Below are positions 28,637 to 36,981 of a DNA stretch of 44,668 nt, piece after piece. The position numbers were made by a program, and so were the translations under genes. Source of the DNA: Anaeroplasma bactoclasticum (lineage in GTDB: Bacteria; Bacillota_I; Bacilli_A; Acholeplasmatales; Anaeroplasmataceae); the NCBI GenBank assembly GCA_023663825.1, contig JAMPGQ010000010.1, positions 1 to 44,668 of the forward strand, given 5' to 3'. How positions within the stretch are numbered: the first letter of the stretch is position 1; each line of letters starts with the position of its first letter. The notes beneath the pieces are model-generated. The model searched no databases and was not told where the DNA came from. It was given only the letters and a program-made list of their open reading frames with translations.

Positions 28637-30697
28637 TTAGCTATTCTTTACTTCTAATAAATTTCTATATGCTGTTAAATAGATTTCATTTGATTTACCA
28701 AATAATGCTTCTAAATCAGCACGTTTAGTTGAAGCGCCAGCCCAACCTTTAAGAACAACTTCTCTCCAAGCAGAATCACCAGTTCCACGTTTCCAGAAAT
28801 TCTCTAATACTGCAATTTCAGTAGATTCAACAGTTCCTGACCATTGAGAAGGAACAGCTGCAGCAAATCCAGCTTGTCTATCAGAACGAGCAGAAATTAC
28901 AGCACCACTTTCAACAGCTAAGCTTAGATTACTAGCACCTACACGACCAGCAGCATTAGTGAATTGTAATTCAACACCATCTGTACGAACATGTCCGATA
29001 CCTTGAGTTGCACCTAAAGCCATACGACAATAGTTATTCCAACCACCAAACTTATTTACTTCATCAATTACTGTTTTGCTATAAGCAGGGAATGTTTGAT
29101 TACCAACCTTGAATTCACCATCACGATATGCTTCAGGACCATAATCTTGTAATAAAGAACCTTCTTTTGAGAAGAAATAATCAGCAAATGCACAAGCATT
29201 AATATTTTCTTGATCATCAGCATGAAGAGGAATTACAGTACCAGAACCCTTATTAGCACGAGAAGATTCAAGATATCTTGAATACTTATATTGAGAGTCA
29301 GTAATAGTATCATTTTCCCACTTAGATAGAGGTGGAAGTACTGGCATTACACCCTTAAACTTAGAATCCTTAGTACCAATTCCGTTCTCATCAACCTGAT
29401 TCATAACTGTTTGTGTAGCATTGTAATCAAACATTAATAATGCAGCACCTTGCTTACCAGTTAAATATTGGCTGTTATATTTTGTCTTATCACCACTATC
29501 AAATGCAGAAATAATTAAACCCTCAGTATATAATTGGTGTAATTTCTCTAATGCATCATAATTCTTAGCAGTTACACGACCATCTTGAAGTTTACCATCT
29601 TTGTCAAAGTAAAGAGCATCTTTTTCAGCCATACCTCTAATACCTTGAACACCCCAAATTTGGCTTAACCATAATACTGAATCTATACGAGAATCAGCGC
29701 CTTCACGTGGAATGAATCCTTGAACAGAAGCAGGACAACCAAATTTTGTACTAACATAGGTTGGATTATTTACAGCAACACGCATTAATGCAATTAGATC
29801 ATCAGTGTTATAGCATGCTTTTTCAGAAGTAAATACTTCAGAACGCTTAGTATAGACATTGCTTTGCATATAAGCTGTATCAATGTAGTTTCTTAAAGCA
29901 TCTGCATAAGTCTTACCATTCTTAGCTGTTAATTCATTTTGTGCAGTAACAGGGTTCTTAGCTCCCTTTACATTTAAAGTCTTAAGCTTACCACCATCTG
30001 AATAACTTACTTTATAATCAGATGCAGTATCTAAAAATGCAGAATAAGCAGTTTCTGCAGCTGCTGCAGTATCAAAGTCATTAGTATTTTCTGAGTCTAA
30101 TAATGCTTCTACTAATTCTGTATTCATAATGAATAAATGTTCAGGGGAATTAAGTCCATCAAAATATGGAAGCATGAACATTTGACCATCAGCGTTAGTC
30201 ATTTCTGACTTAATAGATGGGTTTGCATCTAAGAAAGCCTTATAATTAGGCATATAATTTAAATACTTGTTAATGTTTAACAACTTGCCATCTGCAGCAA
30301 ATTTGTTAGCATTAGCATTAGACATCATAACGATATCTAGTTCATTGAACTTCTCATATGACTTTAATGCAGTCTCTTGAGCATCATCCTTTACAGATTG
30401 ATATTGGTCAACACTCCAAGCAGCATCTTTGATTGTACATTCCAAAGTTGTTTGAAGTTGCTCCCATACTGGCAATAAATCTCCTTCTGAATATGTTTTA
30501 TTATCTACTGGATTTTTATAAGTCTTGTAATTAGATACTAATCCAGTAAAAGTAGGACCATAAGCGCCACAATAATTGATATAAACATCAATTGTAGAGC
30601 CCTTTAAATTGGCCTTTTTTGTTTCACCACAGCTTGCAAGAGATACTGCCATTAGACCACAAGCCGCAGCGCTTAATAATAAAGTTTTTTTCTTCAT
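28637..30697 (-). CDS. Solute-binding lipoprotein of the pectin/oligosaccharide ABC importer
   Basis: 686 aa, LplA-like. Signal peptide with lipobox LASC, lipidated C23. The mature part has the family-1 binding-protein look, with long insertions making it larger than LplA (about 500 aa). ATG 30697 (MKKKTLLL) has an AAGGAG ribosome site; a 56-codon upstream extension would run into the permease gene and is rejected. It would capture the oligosaccharide, probably oligogalacturonide, for the two upstream permeases. Substrate is inferred from the flanking pectinases. Confidence 0.92.
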   Translation of the reverse strand: MKKKTLLLSAAACGLMAVSLASCGETKKANLKGSTIDVYINYCGAYGPTFTGLVSNYKTYKNPVDNKTYSEGDLLPVWEQLQTTLECTIKDAAWSVDQYQSVKDDAQETALKSYEKFNELDIVMMSNANANKFAADGKLLNINKYLNYMPNYKAFLDANPSIKSEMTNADGQMFMLPYFDGLNSPEHLFIMNTELVEALLDSENTNDFDTAAAAETAYSAFLDTASDYKVSYSDGGKLKTLNVKGAKNPVTAQNELTAKNGKTYADALRNYIDTAYMQSNVYTKRSEVFTSEKACYNTDDLIALMRVAVNNPTYVSTKFGCPASVQGFIPREGADSRIDSVLWLSQIWGVQGIRGMAEKDALYFDKDGKLQDGRVTAKNYDALEKLHQLYTEGLIISAFDSGDKTKYNSQYLTGKQGAALLMFDYNATQTVMNQVDENGIGTKDSKFKGVMPVLPPLSKWENDTITDSQYKYSRYLESSRANKGSGTVIPLHADDQENINACAFADYFFSKEGSLLQDYGPEAYRDGEFKVGNQTFPAYSKTVIDEVNKFGGWNNYCRMALGATQGIGHVRTDGVELQFTNAAGRVGASNLSLAVESGAVISARSDRQAGFAAAVPSQWSGTVESTEIAVLENFWKRGTGDSAWREVVLKGWAGASTKRADLEALFGKSNEIYLTAYRNLLEVKNS

Positions 30698-30737
30698 TTT
30701 TTCTTTCTCCTTCTTTTTAAATCTTAAAACTTTATTT

Positions 30738-31598
30738 CTATTCTTTAACTCCACCAACATTAACACCTGCCGCAAAATACTTTTGTATTTTTGGATAGAT
30801 GATAATAATAGGGAGAATAGAACAAACCAATAATGCATATTGCATTGAATAAGGTGAATAATCAAGTGTCACACCAGCACTATTTGACATCTCAAGAACT
30901 TGAGTTAATGTATTTCTTATATATACTTGTAAAGGCTGATCCTTTGCACCAAGCAACATTTGCGCCCACAAATAACCATTCCAACGAGATATTGCATAGA
31001 ACATTGCAACTGTTGCAATAGAAGCTTTAGACATAGGTATATAAATTCTTGTCAAAAGTTGGAATTCTGAGGCTCCATCAATTGTAGCAGCTTCTTCTAT
31101 TTCTGTAGAAACGGATGAGAAGTAGTTTCTTAAAAGAATAATGTTAAACGCATTAAATCCTAAACCAATAATGTACATATATCTATTGTCAACGCCTAAA
31201 GACTTAAAGTTGTAGTAGGTAGGAATCAAACCTGCACTAAACCACATCGTAAATGTTAACAAGAAGTTAAATCCACGTCCAAACATCAATCTTGATTTAG
31301 ATAATGCATAAGCACCTGTGATGCCTACTAACATAGAAACCAAAGTACCATACATAGTATAGAAAAGTGTATTACAATATGCTAACCAGAATAATGAGTC
31401 AGAGAACACCTTTTCATATGCCTTAATCTGGAAACCAACAGGCCATAAATAAACAGCACCCTTGTCCATAGCATCAACACTTGAAATTGAAGCAGACACT
31501 AAATAAACAAATGGATAAAGACAAGCTATTGCAAATAAGGTCAACAAAACATAAGCAAGAACTTTAAATATGATTTCTGAACGATCTAATCTTTTCAT
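30738..31598 (-). CDS. ABC importer permease, LplC/YtcP type
   Basis: 286 aa, six transmembrane helices. The EAA loop reads EEAATIDGASEFQLLTRIYIP and would dock on the ATPase. The short C-terminus KYFAAGVNVGGVKE is typical of LplC-family permeases. An AGGAGG ribosome site precedes ATG 31598. It pairs with the LplB-type permease 14 bases upstream. Confidence 0.95.
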   Translation of the reverse strand: MKRLDRSEIIFKVLAYVLLTLFAIACLYPFVYLVSASISSVDAMDKGAVYLWPVGFQIKAYEKVFSDSLFWLAYCNTLFYTMYGTLVSMLVGITGAYALSKSRLMFGRGFNFLLTFTMWFSAGLIPTYYNFKSLGVDNRYMYIIGLGFNAFNIILLRNYFSSVSTEIEEAATIDGASEFQLLTRIYIPMSKASIATVAMFYAISRWNGYLWAQMLLGAKDQPLQVYIRNTLTQVLEMSNSAGVTLDYSPYSMQYALLVCSILPIIIIYPKIQKYFAAGVNVGGVKE

Positions 31599-31612
31599 TA
31601 TGTTTTTACCTC

Positions 31613-32635
31613 CTAGAACAATGACGTAGAAGACACTCTTCTACTAATTGCATTTGCACCTAATACCAAGCACATTGCTATTATTGAGTTAAATAAATCA
31701 GCTACTATACCAACTTGCTGTGCTCCTGCCGTAGAAACGGATGATGAATCTCCCGCACGACCTGACAAACGATAAACCAATGTCGATATAACTTCTGATG
31801 TTTCATATGAGTTTTCTTCAGTACCAACTAATAGAATGATTTTTTCATATCCAACATTAAGAATTTGACCTATACGCATAATTAACATAATTGTTAGGGT
31901 TGGAGCCATTCCTGGAAGAGTAACATATCGAATTTGTTGCCATTTTGAAGCACCATCTATTCTTGCCGCTTCATAATTTGTAGGCGAAATTGCCATAACA
32001 GCAGCAAAATATACTATCGAACCATATCCAGCGCCTTCCCATACACCAGAAATTTGATATATAGGTCTAAAATAACGAGGTTGCGATAACACGTTTGTAT
32101 CAGAAGGAAGCCAATTCATAGCTGTCAGCATTTGATTTAAAATACCAGGGGCAGCCATAGCAGTTGCCTTTTGGCACCACATTCTAATTAACGTAGTAAT
32201 AGTAACTACTGAAACGAAGTGTGGCAAATAACAGCACACTTGTAATACGCTACGATATTTTTCATTCTTAATCTCACTAAATAATAATGCGATGAAAATA
32301 GGGATAGGGAATCCGAAAAACAAACCATACATACTATTAACGAATGTATTTCTAAATGCTCTCCAAAACCAACCAGAATAAGGACTACTTGTATCGAACA
32401 ATAACATACCCCATTTGAAGCCAGCCCATTGATTAACTCTTAGATCAGTTCCAACGCCCCATCTAAAACCTTCTAAAATTCCTGCAATTGGCTTATATTT
32501 AAACAAAACCAAGAATACAAGCATTGGTAACAACAACACATAAAGTCTCCAATCCTTGATTAGTGTAAGAAATGTTCTTTTCCATTTCTCCTTTTCGACT
32601 TGATCAATTACTTTTTGATCTACTATTTTTTGCAT
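31613..32635 (-). CDS. ABC importer permease, LplB type
   Basis: 340 aa. A charged N-terminal arm precedes six helices. The segment FKYKPIAGILEGFR near residue 45 and the EAA loop YEAARIDGASKWQQIRYVTLP are hallmarks of the LplB family. Relatives in pectin and alginate importers carry acidic oligosaccharides. It starts three bases after the upstream membrane-protein gene. Confidence 0.95.
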   Translation of the reverse strand: MQKIVDQKVIDQVEKEKWKRTFLTLIKDWRLYVLLLPMLVFLVLFKYKPIAGILEGFRWGVGTDLRVNQWAGFKWGMLLFDTSSPYSGWFWRAFRNTFVNSMYGLFFGFPIPIFIALLFSEIKNEKYRSVLQVCCYLPHFVSVVTITTLIRMWCQKATAMAAPGILNQMLTAMNWLPSDTNVLSQPRYFRPIYQISGVWEGAGYGSIVYFAAVMAISPTNYEAARIDGASKWQQIRYVTLPGMAPTLTIMLIMRIGQILNVGYEKIILLVGTEENSYETSEVISTLVYRLSGRAGDSSSVSTAGAQQVGIVADLFNSIIAMCLVLGANAISRRVSSTSLF

Positions 32636-32638
32636 ACC

Positions 32639-33274
32639 TTAAAAATCCCCTTTCTTCTCTTCAAGATTTTCCTCTTCTTCAGGTAAATTCATTTTAAAAT
32701 TTTCAACCTCTTCTCTTTCATACTTTTGGCTAAGCATATTTTTCTTTACATTAACTAATATTCCTTGTCGGCTCAAAATAAATGATCCAACAAATAAAAT
32801 AACATAGCCAAAGGCATTCCAAACAGCAAAAGCCAATAGTTGAAATTTAAATGCAGTCATAAGATAAACCACACTCAAAGCTAGCAAAGAAACAATACTA
32901 TCTATTGCACATAGAGCGAATAAGGATTGTAATTTACTAGTTGTTTCTTGCTCATCCTTTATTTTTTTAAACCACAACAAGTTAATAGACATAGATAATA
33001 ATTGAGCTAATATTGCAAGGTATAATCTCCAATCATAATTTTGTCTATAATCTACATGTGGATTTATAAGAAAGCCACTCAGTGTTGTTGCTAAAGCCAA
33101 TAATGGCGAGATAAGAAGTCCTCTCCATCCCCAACGAAATGTTGCAACCATCATTATTAGTAAAGAAATAGATGTGGTTATTATTGATGCAATTAGCATT
33201 TTATTAAAGACAAAAATGCCAAGGACTTCCACAGCACAGCCTATTATAGTTAAAACGATGAGGTCTATTGCCAT
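32639..33274 (-). CDS. Polytopic membrane protein heading the pectin importer operon (first)
   Basis: 211 aa, not recognised. About six hydrophobic helices (4-24, 26-46, 51-70, 84-101, 117-141 and 146-167), then an acidic tail rich in Glu. ATG 33274 lacks a good ribosome site. The strong GAGGAGG lies 25 bases upstream, before ATG 33299, which opens a five-codon ORF (MLYEF, stop). Removing one T from the TTTT run at 33287-33284 would fuse the two frames as MLYEFKKYMAIDL, so a frameshift, sequencing error or leader peptide is possible. It is not a clear YesL (DUF624) relative. Confidence 0.7.
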   Translation of the reverse strand: MAIDLIVLTIIGCAVEVLGIFVFNKMLIASIITTSISLLIMMVATFRWGWRGLLISPLLALATTLSGFLINPHVDYRQNYDWRLYLAILAQLLSMSINLLWFKKIKDEQETTSKLQSLFALCAIDSIVSLLALSVVYLMTAFKFQLLAFAVWNAFGYVILFVGSFILSRQGILVNVKKNMLSQKYEREEVENFKMNLPEEEENLEEKKGDF

Positions 33275-33296
33275 ATATTTTTTAAAACTCGTACAA

Positions 33297-33307
33297 CATT
33301 CCTCCTC
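33297..33307 (-). promoter_or_regulatory. Ribosome site and five-codon reading frame before the importer operon
   Basis: GAGGAGG (33307-33301) is well spaced from ATG 33299-33297; that frame ends after MLYEF at the TAA beginning at 33284. See the neighbouring gene for the frameshift alternative. Confidence 0.5.
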
Positions 33308-33407
33308 TTATTCCACAAATAAGCTGGGATTTCATCCATCACTTCAATTTTTTTAAAAATGCTTTGAAATACCCAAAACCTTTTAGGGCAATAAAAAATT
33401 TTCATAT

Positions 33408-33428
33408 AACGCTATAATAGCGTTTTCA
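33408..33428 (-). promoter_or_regulatory. cre-like operator overlapping a 17-bp palindrome, importer operon
   Basis: The minus strand reads TGAAAACGCTATTA (33428-33415), matching the CcpA cre consensus TGWAARCGYTWNCW at 13 of 14 positions. It overlaps the perfect palindrome AACGCTAT-A-ATAGCGTT (33408-33424). It lies about 6-19 bases after the expected transcription start, a roadblock position. Confidence 0.75.
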
Positions 33429-33440
33429 TAATTCTATATT

Positions 33441-33469
33441 ATTTTAACACCTTTACATTTTATAGTCAA
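33441..33469 (-). promoter_or_regulatory. Promoter of the pectin importer operon
   Basis: TTGACT (33469-33464), 17 bases, TAAAAT (33446-33441) on the minus strand. The same elements and spacing occur in front of the lipoprotein-PL9 operon at 38420-38448. Confidence 0.8.
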
Positions 33470-33507
33470 TAGAAAACGCTTAATTTTTTTGTTTTCTATT
33501 GACTATA
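33461..33507. repeat. Perfect 17-bp inverted repeat around the importer -35 region
   Basis: TATAGTCAATAGAAAAC (33461-33477) and its exact reverse complement (33491-33507) flank a 13-base AT-rich spacer. One arm includes the -35 hexamer. There is no T-run after the stem on the minus strand, so a terminator for the PL9 gene is unlikely; a dimeric regulator site or a recent inverted duplication is more likely. Confidence 0.75.
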
Positions 33508-33540
33508 AGTAATTCATTTAATCGATAAGTTGCAGATTAA

Positions 33541-36500
33541 TTATCTTAAAGTTACAGTCTTTGTTTCTGCATCATAAATCCAAATATTTTCTAAATCATA
33601 ATTTAACGTTCCTGTCCAGAATACTAATTCCTTTAATAAGACTGAAAGGTTAGCCTTAGAACTATCATATAGTTGATTATATTCAGCATAGCTACCATAA
33701 CAAGTAACTACATTTGAATAACCCGTACCTGAGCTTGCAGGGTTTCGACCAATGATTGGACTACAATTCTTTAATCCTGTTATAAATGGAGCTTGATTAT
33801 AAACACATTCAAAATTGCTTGCACAATTATTTATATCAATTTGACATACGCCATTATTAAATCCTGCCAATATACCACCACAGTAATTATGTGCAGTAAT
33901 ATGTCCTGAATAAACTGAATTTGTCACAGTCAACTTCATATAATCTTGTCTATCATCAAATCGACCAATTAATCCACCAACATAATCATAACCTTCTATA
34001 TCACTTACAACATGGCAATTAGACATTTCAATTGTAAGCTCTCTTGCAGAAGACTCATCTTGAACAAAACCAATAATTGCTGCTATTCTATCATGAGCGA
34101 CAATTTTATGGTCGGCATCATTATATACACCAATTTGAGTAAAATAATTGTATCCAGAACCAATTCTACCTACCACTGCTGCAGAACGATCTGCTGCGGC
34201 TTTTCCTAAATCCACATTTATATTTCTAATCTTAACATTGTGGATATAGCCACCATTCATTTGTCCAATAAGTCCTGCATATTGTGCAGATGAAGATGCT
34301 GCAGTAATTGAAATATTTTCAAATTCCACATTCATAATTGTACCATTTTTCATCTTGTAAAAAATGGAATAACCTGTACTATCATTTAAAGAAATATTAC
34401 TAATCTTATGATTTTGACCATTGAATAGACCAACAAAGGTTTGACTACTCTTCGTAATAGTTACATTTGCAAAATCTAAGTCTTTAGTCAATAGGTAAAT
34501 TGTAGAACTATTTGTTGAACCAGTTGTCATTGCCATAAATTCTGCTTCTGAAGTTATCTCTTGGAATTTCACTTGTGCAGTTTTTACTTCTGATATAACA
34601 GAACCCTCTAGATTTTCTACAACCATATGAACATAATAGCCATTTGTATTTTCATTTTTGAACGTTTGATAGATAACGTCATCAGTAATTTCTATTTTAT
34701 TACCACTAGATTTAATTGTTTCAATAGTTTCTATTTCATTATTAGAATCTAATACATACATATAGCCACTAACATAAGTCAATGCCGCTGTGACTGCGTA
34801 TCCATCTCTATTTACATCTACTGTTGGAGTAGCATCAAAATCAATCGTTGCAGATGCACTATTTACAAAAATTAAATAAGAGAGTGTCTTAACATCATCC
34901 ACATTAGTTTTAGATGTGATCTTGTAATTTACTTTGTATACACCATCTCGAGAAGTGTAAACGTCATCTACCACATAGAATTTCGCTTTCTTATTAGCAC
35001 CATATTCAATCTTTCTTTCAACTTCATATTCACTTTCATCCAGAATTTTTCCAGAATAAGATGCTGAATTTGTAACAATCAATCTAGGCATTGAAAATAA
35101 ATCATATTGATTAATAATTAATTTTCCGTCTACAACGCCTTCAGCAGAGACAGTTCCAATACCTGGAGTATCTTTCATAACTGTTAGAGTAAATGTCTTT
35201 TTTAAAAGAGCGTTTTTATATTCAATCTCAGCCGTTAAAGTGACTTCTTTATTTTCATTCTTTGGCCTATAAATTGATAGAACAATTTCACTAGAGTTAG
35301 ATAGTGAAGTAATAACTTCTTCTCCTACAGATATAGTATTTGGATCAGAAGATATCCAGTTGACTGTGCAACCATTAACAATTGTAGGTGCTAGCATGTC
35401 TTGGAACACTGCTTCTGGATTACAATTTACCTCTAACACATCATAAGCAGATAACACTTTTAATTCTTCTTCTGATAATTCCTCTGTAGGTCTTTGTAAT
35501 ACGAAATGCTTATATTGATCATAAGATGTTTTAGTTAAATCTGCACCAACACCACTTTCCTTTAAAGCCTTATCATTAAGACTTAAGAAATCACCTAATT
35601 GAATAGAACCATCAGCATTTCTTAATGTTTTATGAATTTCTCGATTATTTAAACCATTCATACTTGTAATATCTTTAAATACATCATCGTTCATTCCATC
35701 AAACGCAACGCCTCTTTTAGATGCGTCACGAGAAGATGCATCAATAACATTTTCAATTCGATTATATTTCTTACCACCCATATAAACTACACTATTTTTC
35801 ATTGAGCCTAAGAATTTATCTGCAGTTGCAGTTTTATTATTCACATAAGATAATAGGTTTTCATAATTGTTATAGCTTGCTTCAGATCTTGCTAAATCAA
35901 AATTACAGGATTCAGTATCATTTCCAGATAATGTAGTATCAACCACTCCATTTTCATCAATTGTTGCACAGTTATTAAAGGCTGTACAATTTTTTACAGA
36001 AATAACACCTGGGTTTGAGTTATCACCGATACCTTGTAATCTGTTATTGAATGATACACAGTTTTCTAAGATAACATCACCCTTCATTGTGCTACCACCA
36101 AGCTTAAAGCCGATGCCATCACCATCACGAGTGGTAAAACGCTCAACACCTGCTTCAGTTACTTTGTTTAATAAGAATCCATTTTCAAATGATAAACAAT
36201 TATAAAGTATAACGGTTCCGATATTACCAGAATCTTGTTTAGCAAACAAATCCCAACCATCATCACTATTACGATAAGCAATACATCCATCAAATACATT
36301 ACCGAAACCTACAGTAAGTTTTGCAGCAAAACCATCTGCATTTTCACCATATGTTACATCATCATAATTATTATAGGATGTACAATTTTTTATCAGATTG
36401 TTACATGGCCAATAATTTTGGAAATTATATCCTCCTGAAGCACGACCAATCTGCAAGCCAGTATCTCTATTCTCATGGAATAAGCAATTTTCAACAATGT

Positions 36501-36963
36501 TGAAGCTTCCACCAATATACATACCATTATCACCAGCGCCTTTAACTTCAATGTTGTTAAAGTGCCAGTAGCTACCATTTACAGTAATACCACGGTTCGT
36601 TCCTTCAAAAGCCATTGCGCTAAAATCAAATATAGCTGGATCTGTTGAATCATTTTCAACCGTGATGTAATTATACATATCTCCAGATTGTGTTTCTTCA
36701 ATAAAAATTCTTGTTGGCAAATTATATGTACCAGGCATTACTTTTAAAGTATCGCCCCTACTTAAATTCTTAAATGCTGTGTATGCATCATATGGACTGT
36801 CTTGTGTCCCTTCATTTGTAGATTTTCCACTAGTACTCATATAAATGGTTTTCTTTTCTACTGGTGGATTTGGGTCTATGGGCTGATTAGTAGTATTCCC
36901 CTTACAACCAACTAAAGCAATGCCCATTAATAATAAAGCTGGAATAAATTTTCTTTTTTTCAT
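33541..36963 (-). CDS. Surface lipoprotein with PL9 pectate lyase domain and Ig/GLUG-type C-terminus
   Basis: 1140 aa. Lipobox LVGC, lipidated C20. A PL9 beta-helix occupies roughly 38-480: ENADGFAAKLTVG (about 207-219, catalytic Lys at about 215) and NSDDGWD (about 232-238) carry the lysine and Ca2+-binding aspartates. An atrophied Ig-like domain with WISSDPNTISVG follows (about 500-595), then further beta domains. A C-terminal second beta-helix (about 810-1060) has GLUG-like repeats (AGLIGQMNGG, VGGLIGRFD). It cleaves unesterified pectate outside the cell by beta-elimination. ATG 36963 is seven bases from AGGAGG; ATG 36969 is too close. Confidence 0.9.
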   Translation of the reverse strand: MKKRKFIPALLLMGIALVGCKGNTTNQPIDPNPPVEKKTIYMSTSGKSTNEGTQDSPYDAYTAFKNLSRGDTLKVMPGTYNLPTRIFIEETQSGDMYNYITVENDSTDPAIFDFSAMAFEGTNRGITVNGSYWHFNNIEVKGAGDNGMYIGGSFNIVENCLFHENRDTGLQIGRASGGYNFQNYWPCNNLIKNCTSYNNYDDVTYGENADGFAAKLTVGFGNVFDGCIAYRNSDDGWDLFAKQDSGNIGTVILYNCLSFENGFLLNKVTEAGVERFTTRDGDGIGFKLGGSTMKGDVILENCVSFNNRLQGIGDNSNPGVISVKNCTAFNNCATIDENGVVDTTLSGNDTESCNFDLARSEASYNNYENLLSYVNNKTATADKFLGSMKNSVVYMGGKKYNRIENVIDASSRDASKRGVAFDGMNDDVFKDITSMNGLNNREIHKTLRNADGSIQLGDFLSLNDKALKESGVGADLTKTSYDQYKHFVLQRPTEELSEEELKVLSAYDVLEVNCNPEAVFQDMLAPTIVNGCTVNWISSDPNTISVGEEVITSLSNSSEIVLSIYRPKNENKEVTLTAEIEYKNALLKKTFTLTVMKDTPGIGTVSAEGVVDGKLIINQYDLFSMPRLIVTNSASYSGKILDESEYEVERKIEYGANKKAKFYVVDDVYTSRDGVYKVNYKITSKTNVDDVKTLSYLIFVNSASATIDFDATPTVDVNRDGYAVTAALTYVSGYMYVLDSNNEIETIETIKSSGNKIEITDDVIYQTFKNENTNGYYVHMVVENLEGSVISEVKTAQVKFQEITSEAEFMAMTTGSTNSSTIYLLTKDLDFANVTITKSSQTFVGLFNGQNHKISNISLNDSTGYSIFYKMKNGTIMNVEFENISITAASSSAQYAGLIGQMNGGYIHNVKIRNINVDLGKAAADRSAAVVGRIGSGYNYFTQIGVYNDADHKIVAHDRIAAIIGFVQDESSARELTIEMSNCHVVSDIEGYDYVGGLIGRFDDRQDYMKLTVTNSVYSGHITAHNYCGGILAGFNNGVCQIDINNCASNFECVYNQAPFITGLKNCSPIIGRNPASSGTGYSNVVTCYGSYAEYNQLYDSSKANLSVLLKELVFWTGTLNYDLENIWIYDAETKTVTLR

Positions 36964-36981
36964 AATCATACCTCCTCTTGC

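Noticed and set aside
30698-30865. Upstream extension of the binding-protein gene
   Set aside because: It overlaps the permease gene, has no ribosome site, and would bury the lipoprotein signal peptide.
33461-33507. Terminator for the PL9 operon
   Set aside because: The stem is AT-rich with no following T-run on the minus strand.
33491-33527. Plus-strand promoter from the second arm of the inverted repeat
   Set aside because: TTGACT is present, but the -10 at 17 bases is TCGATA and the transcript would only run antisense into the PL9 gene.
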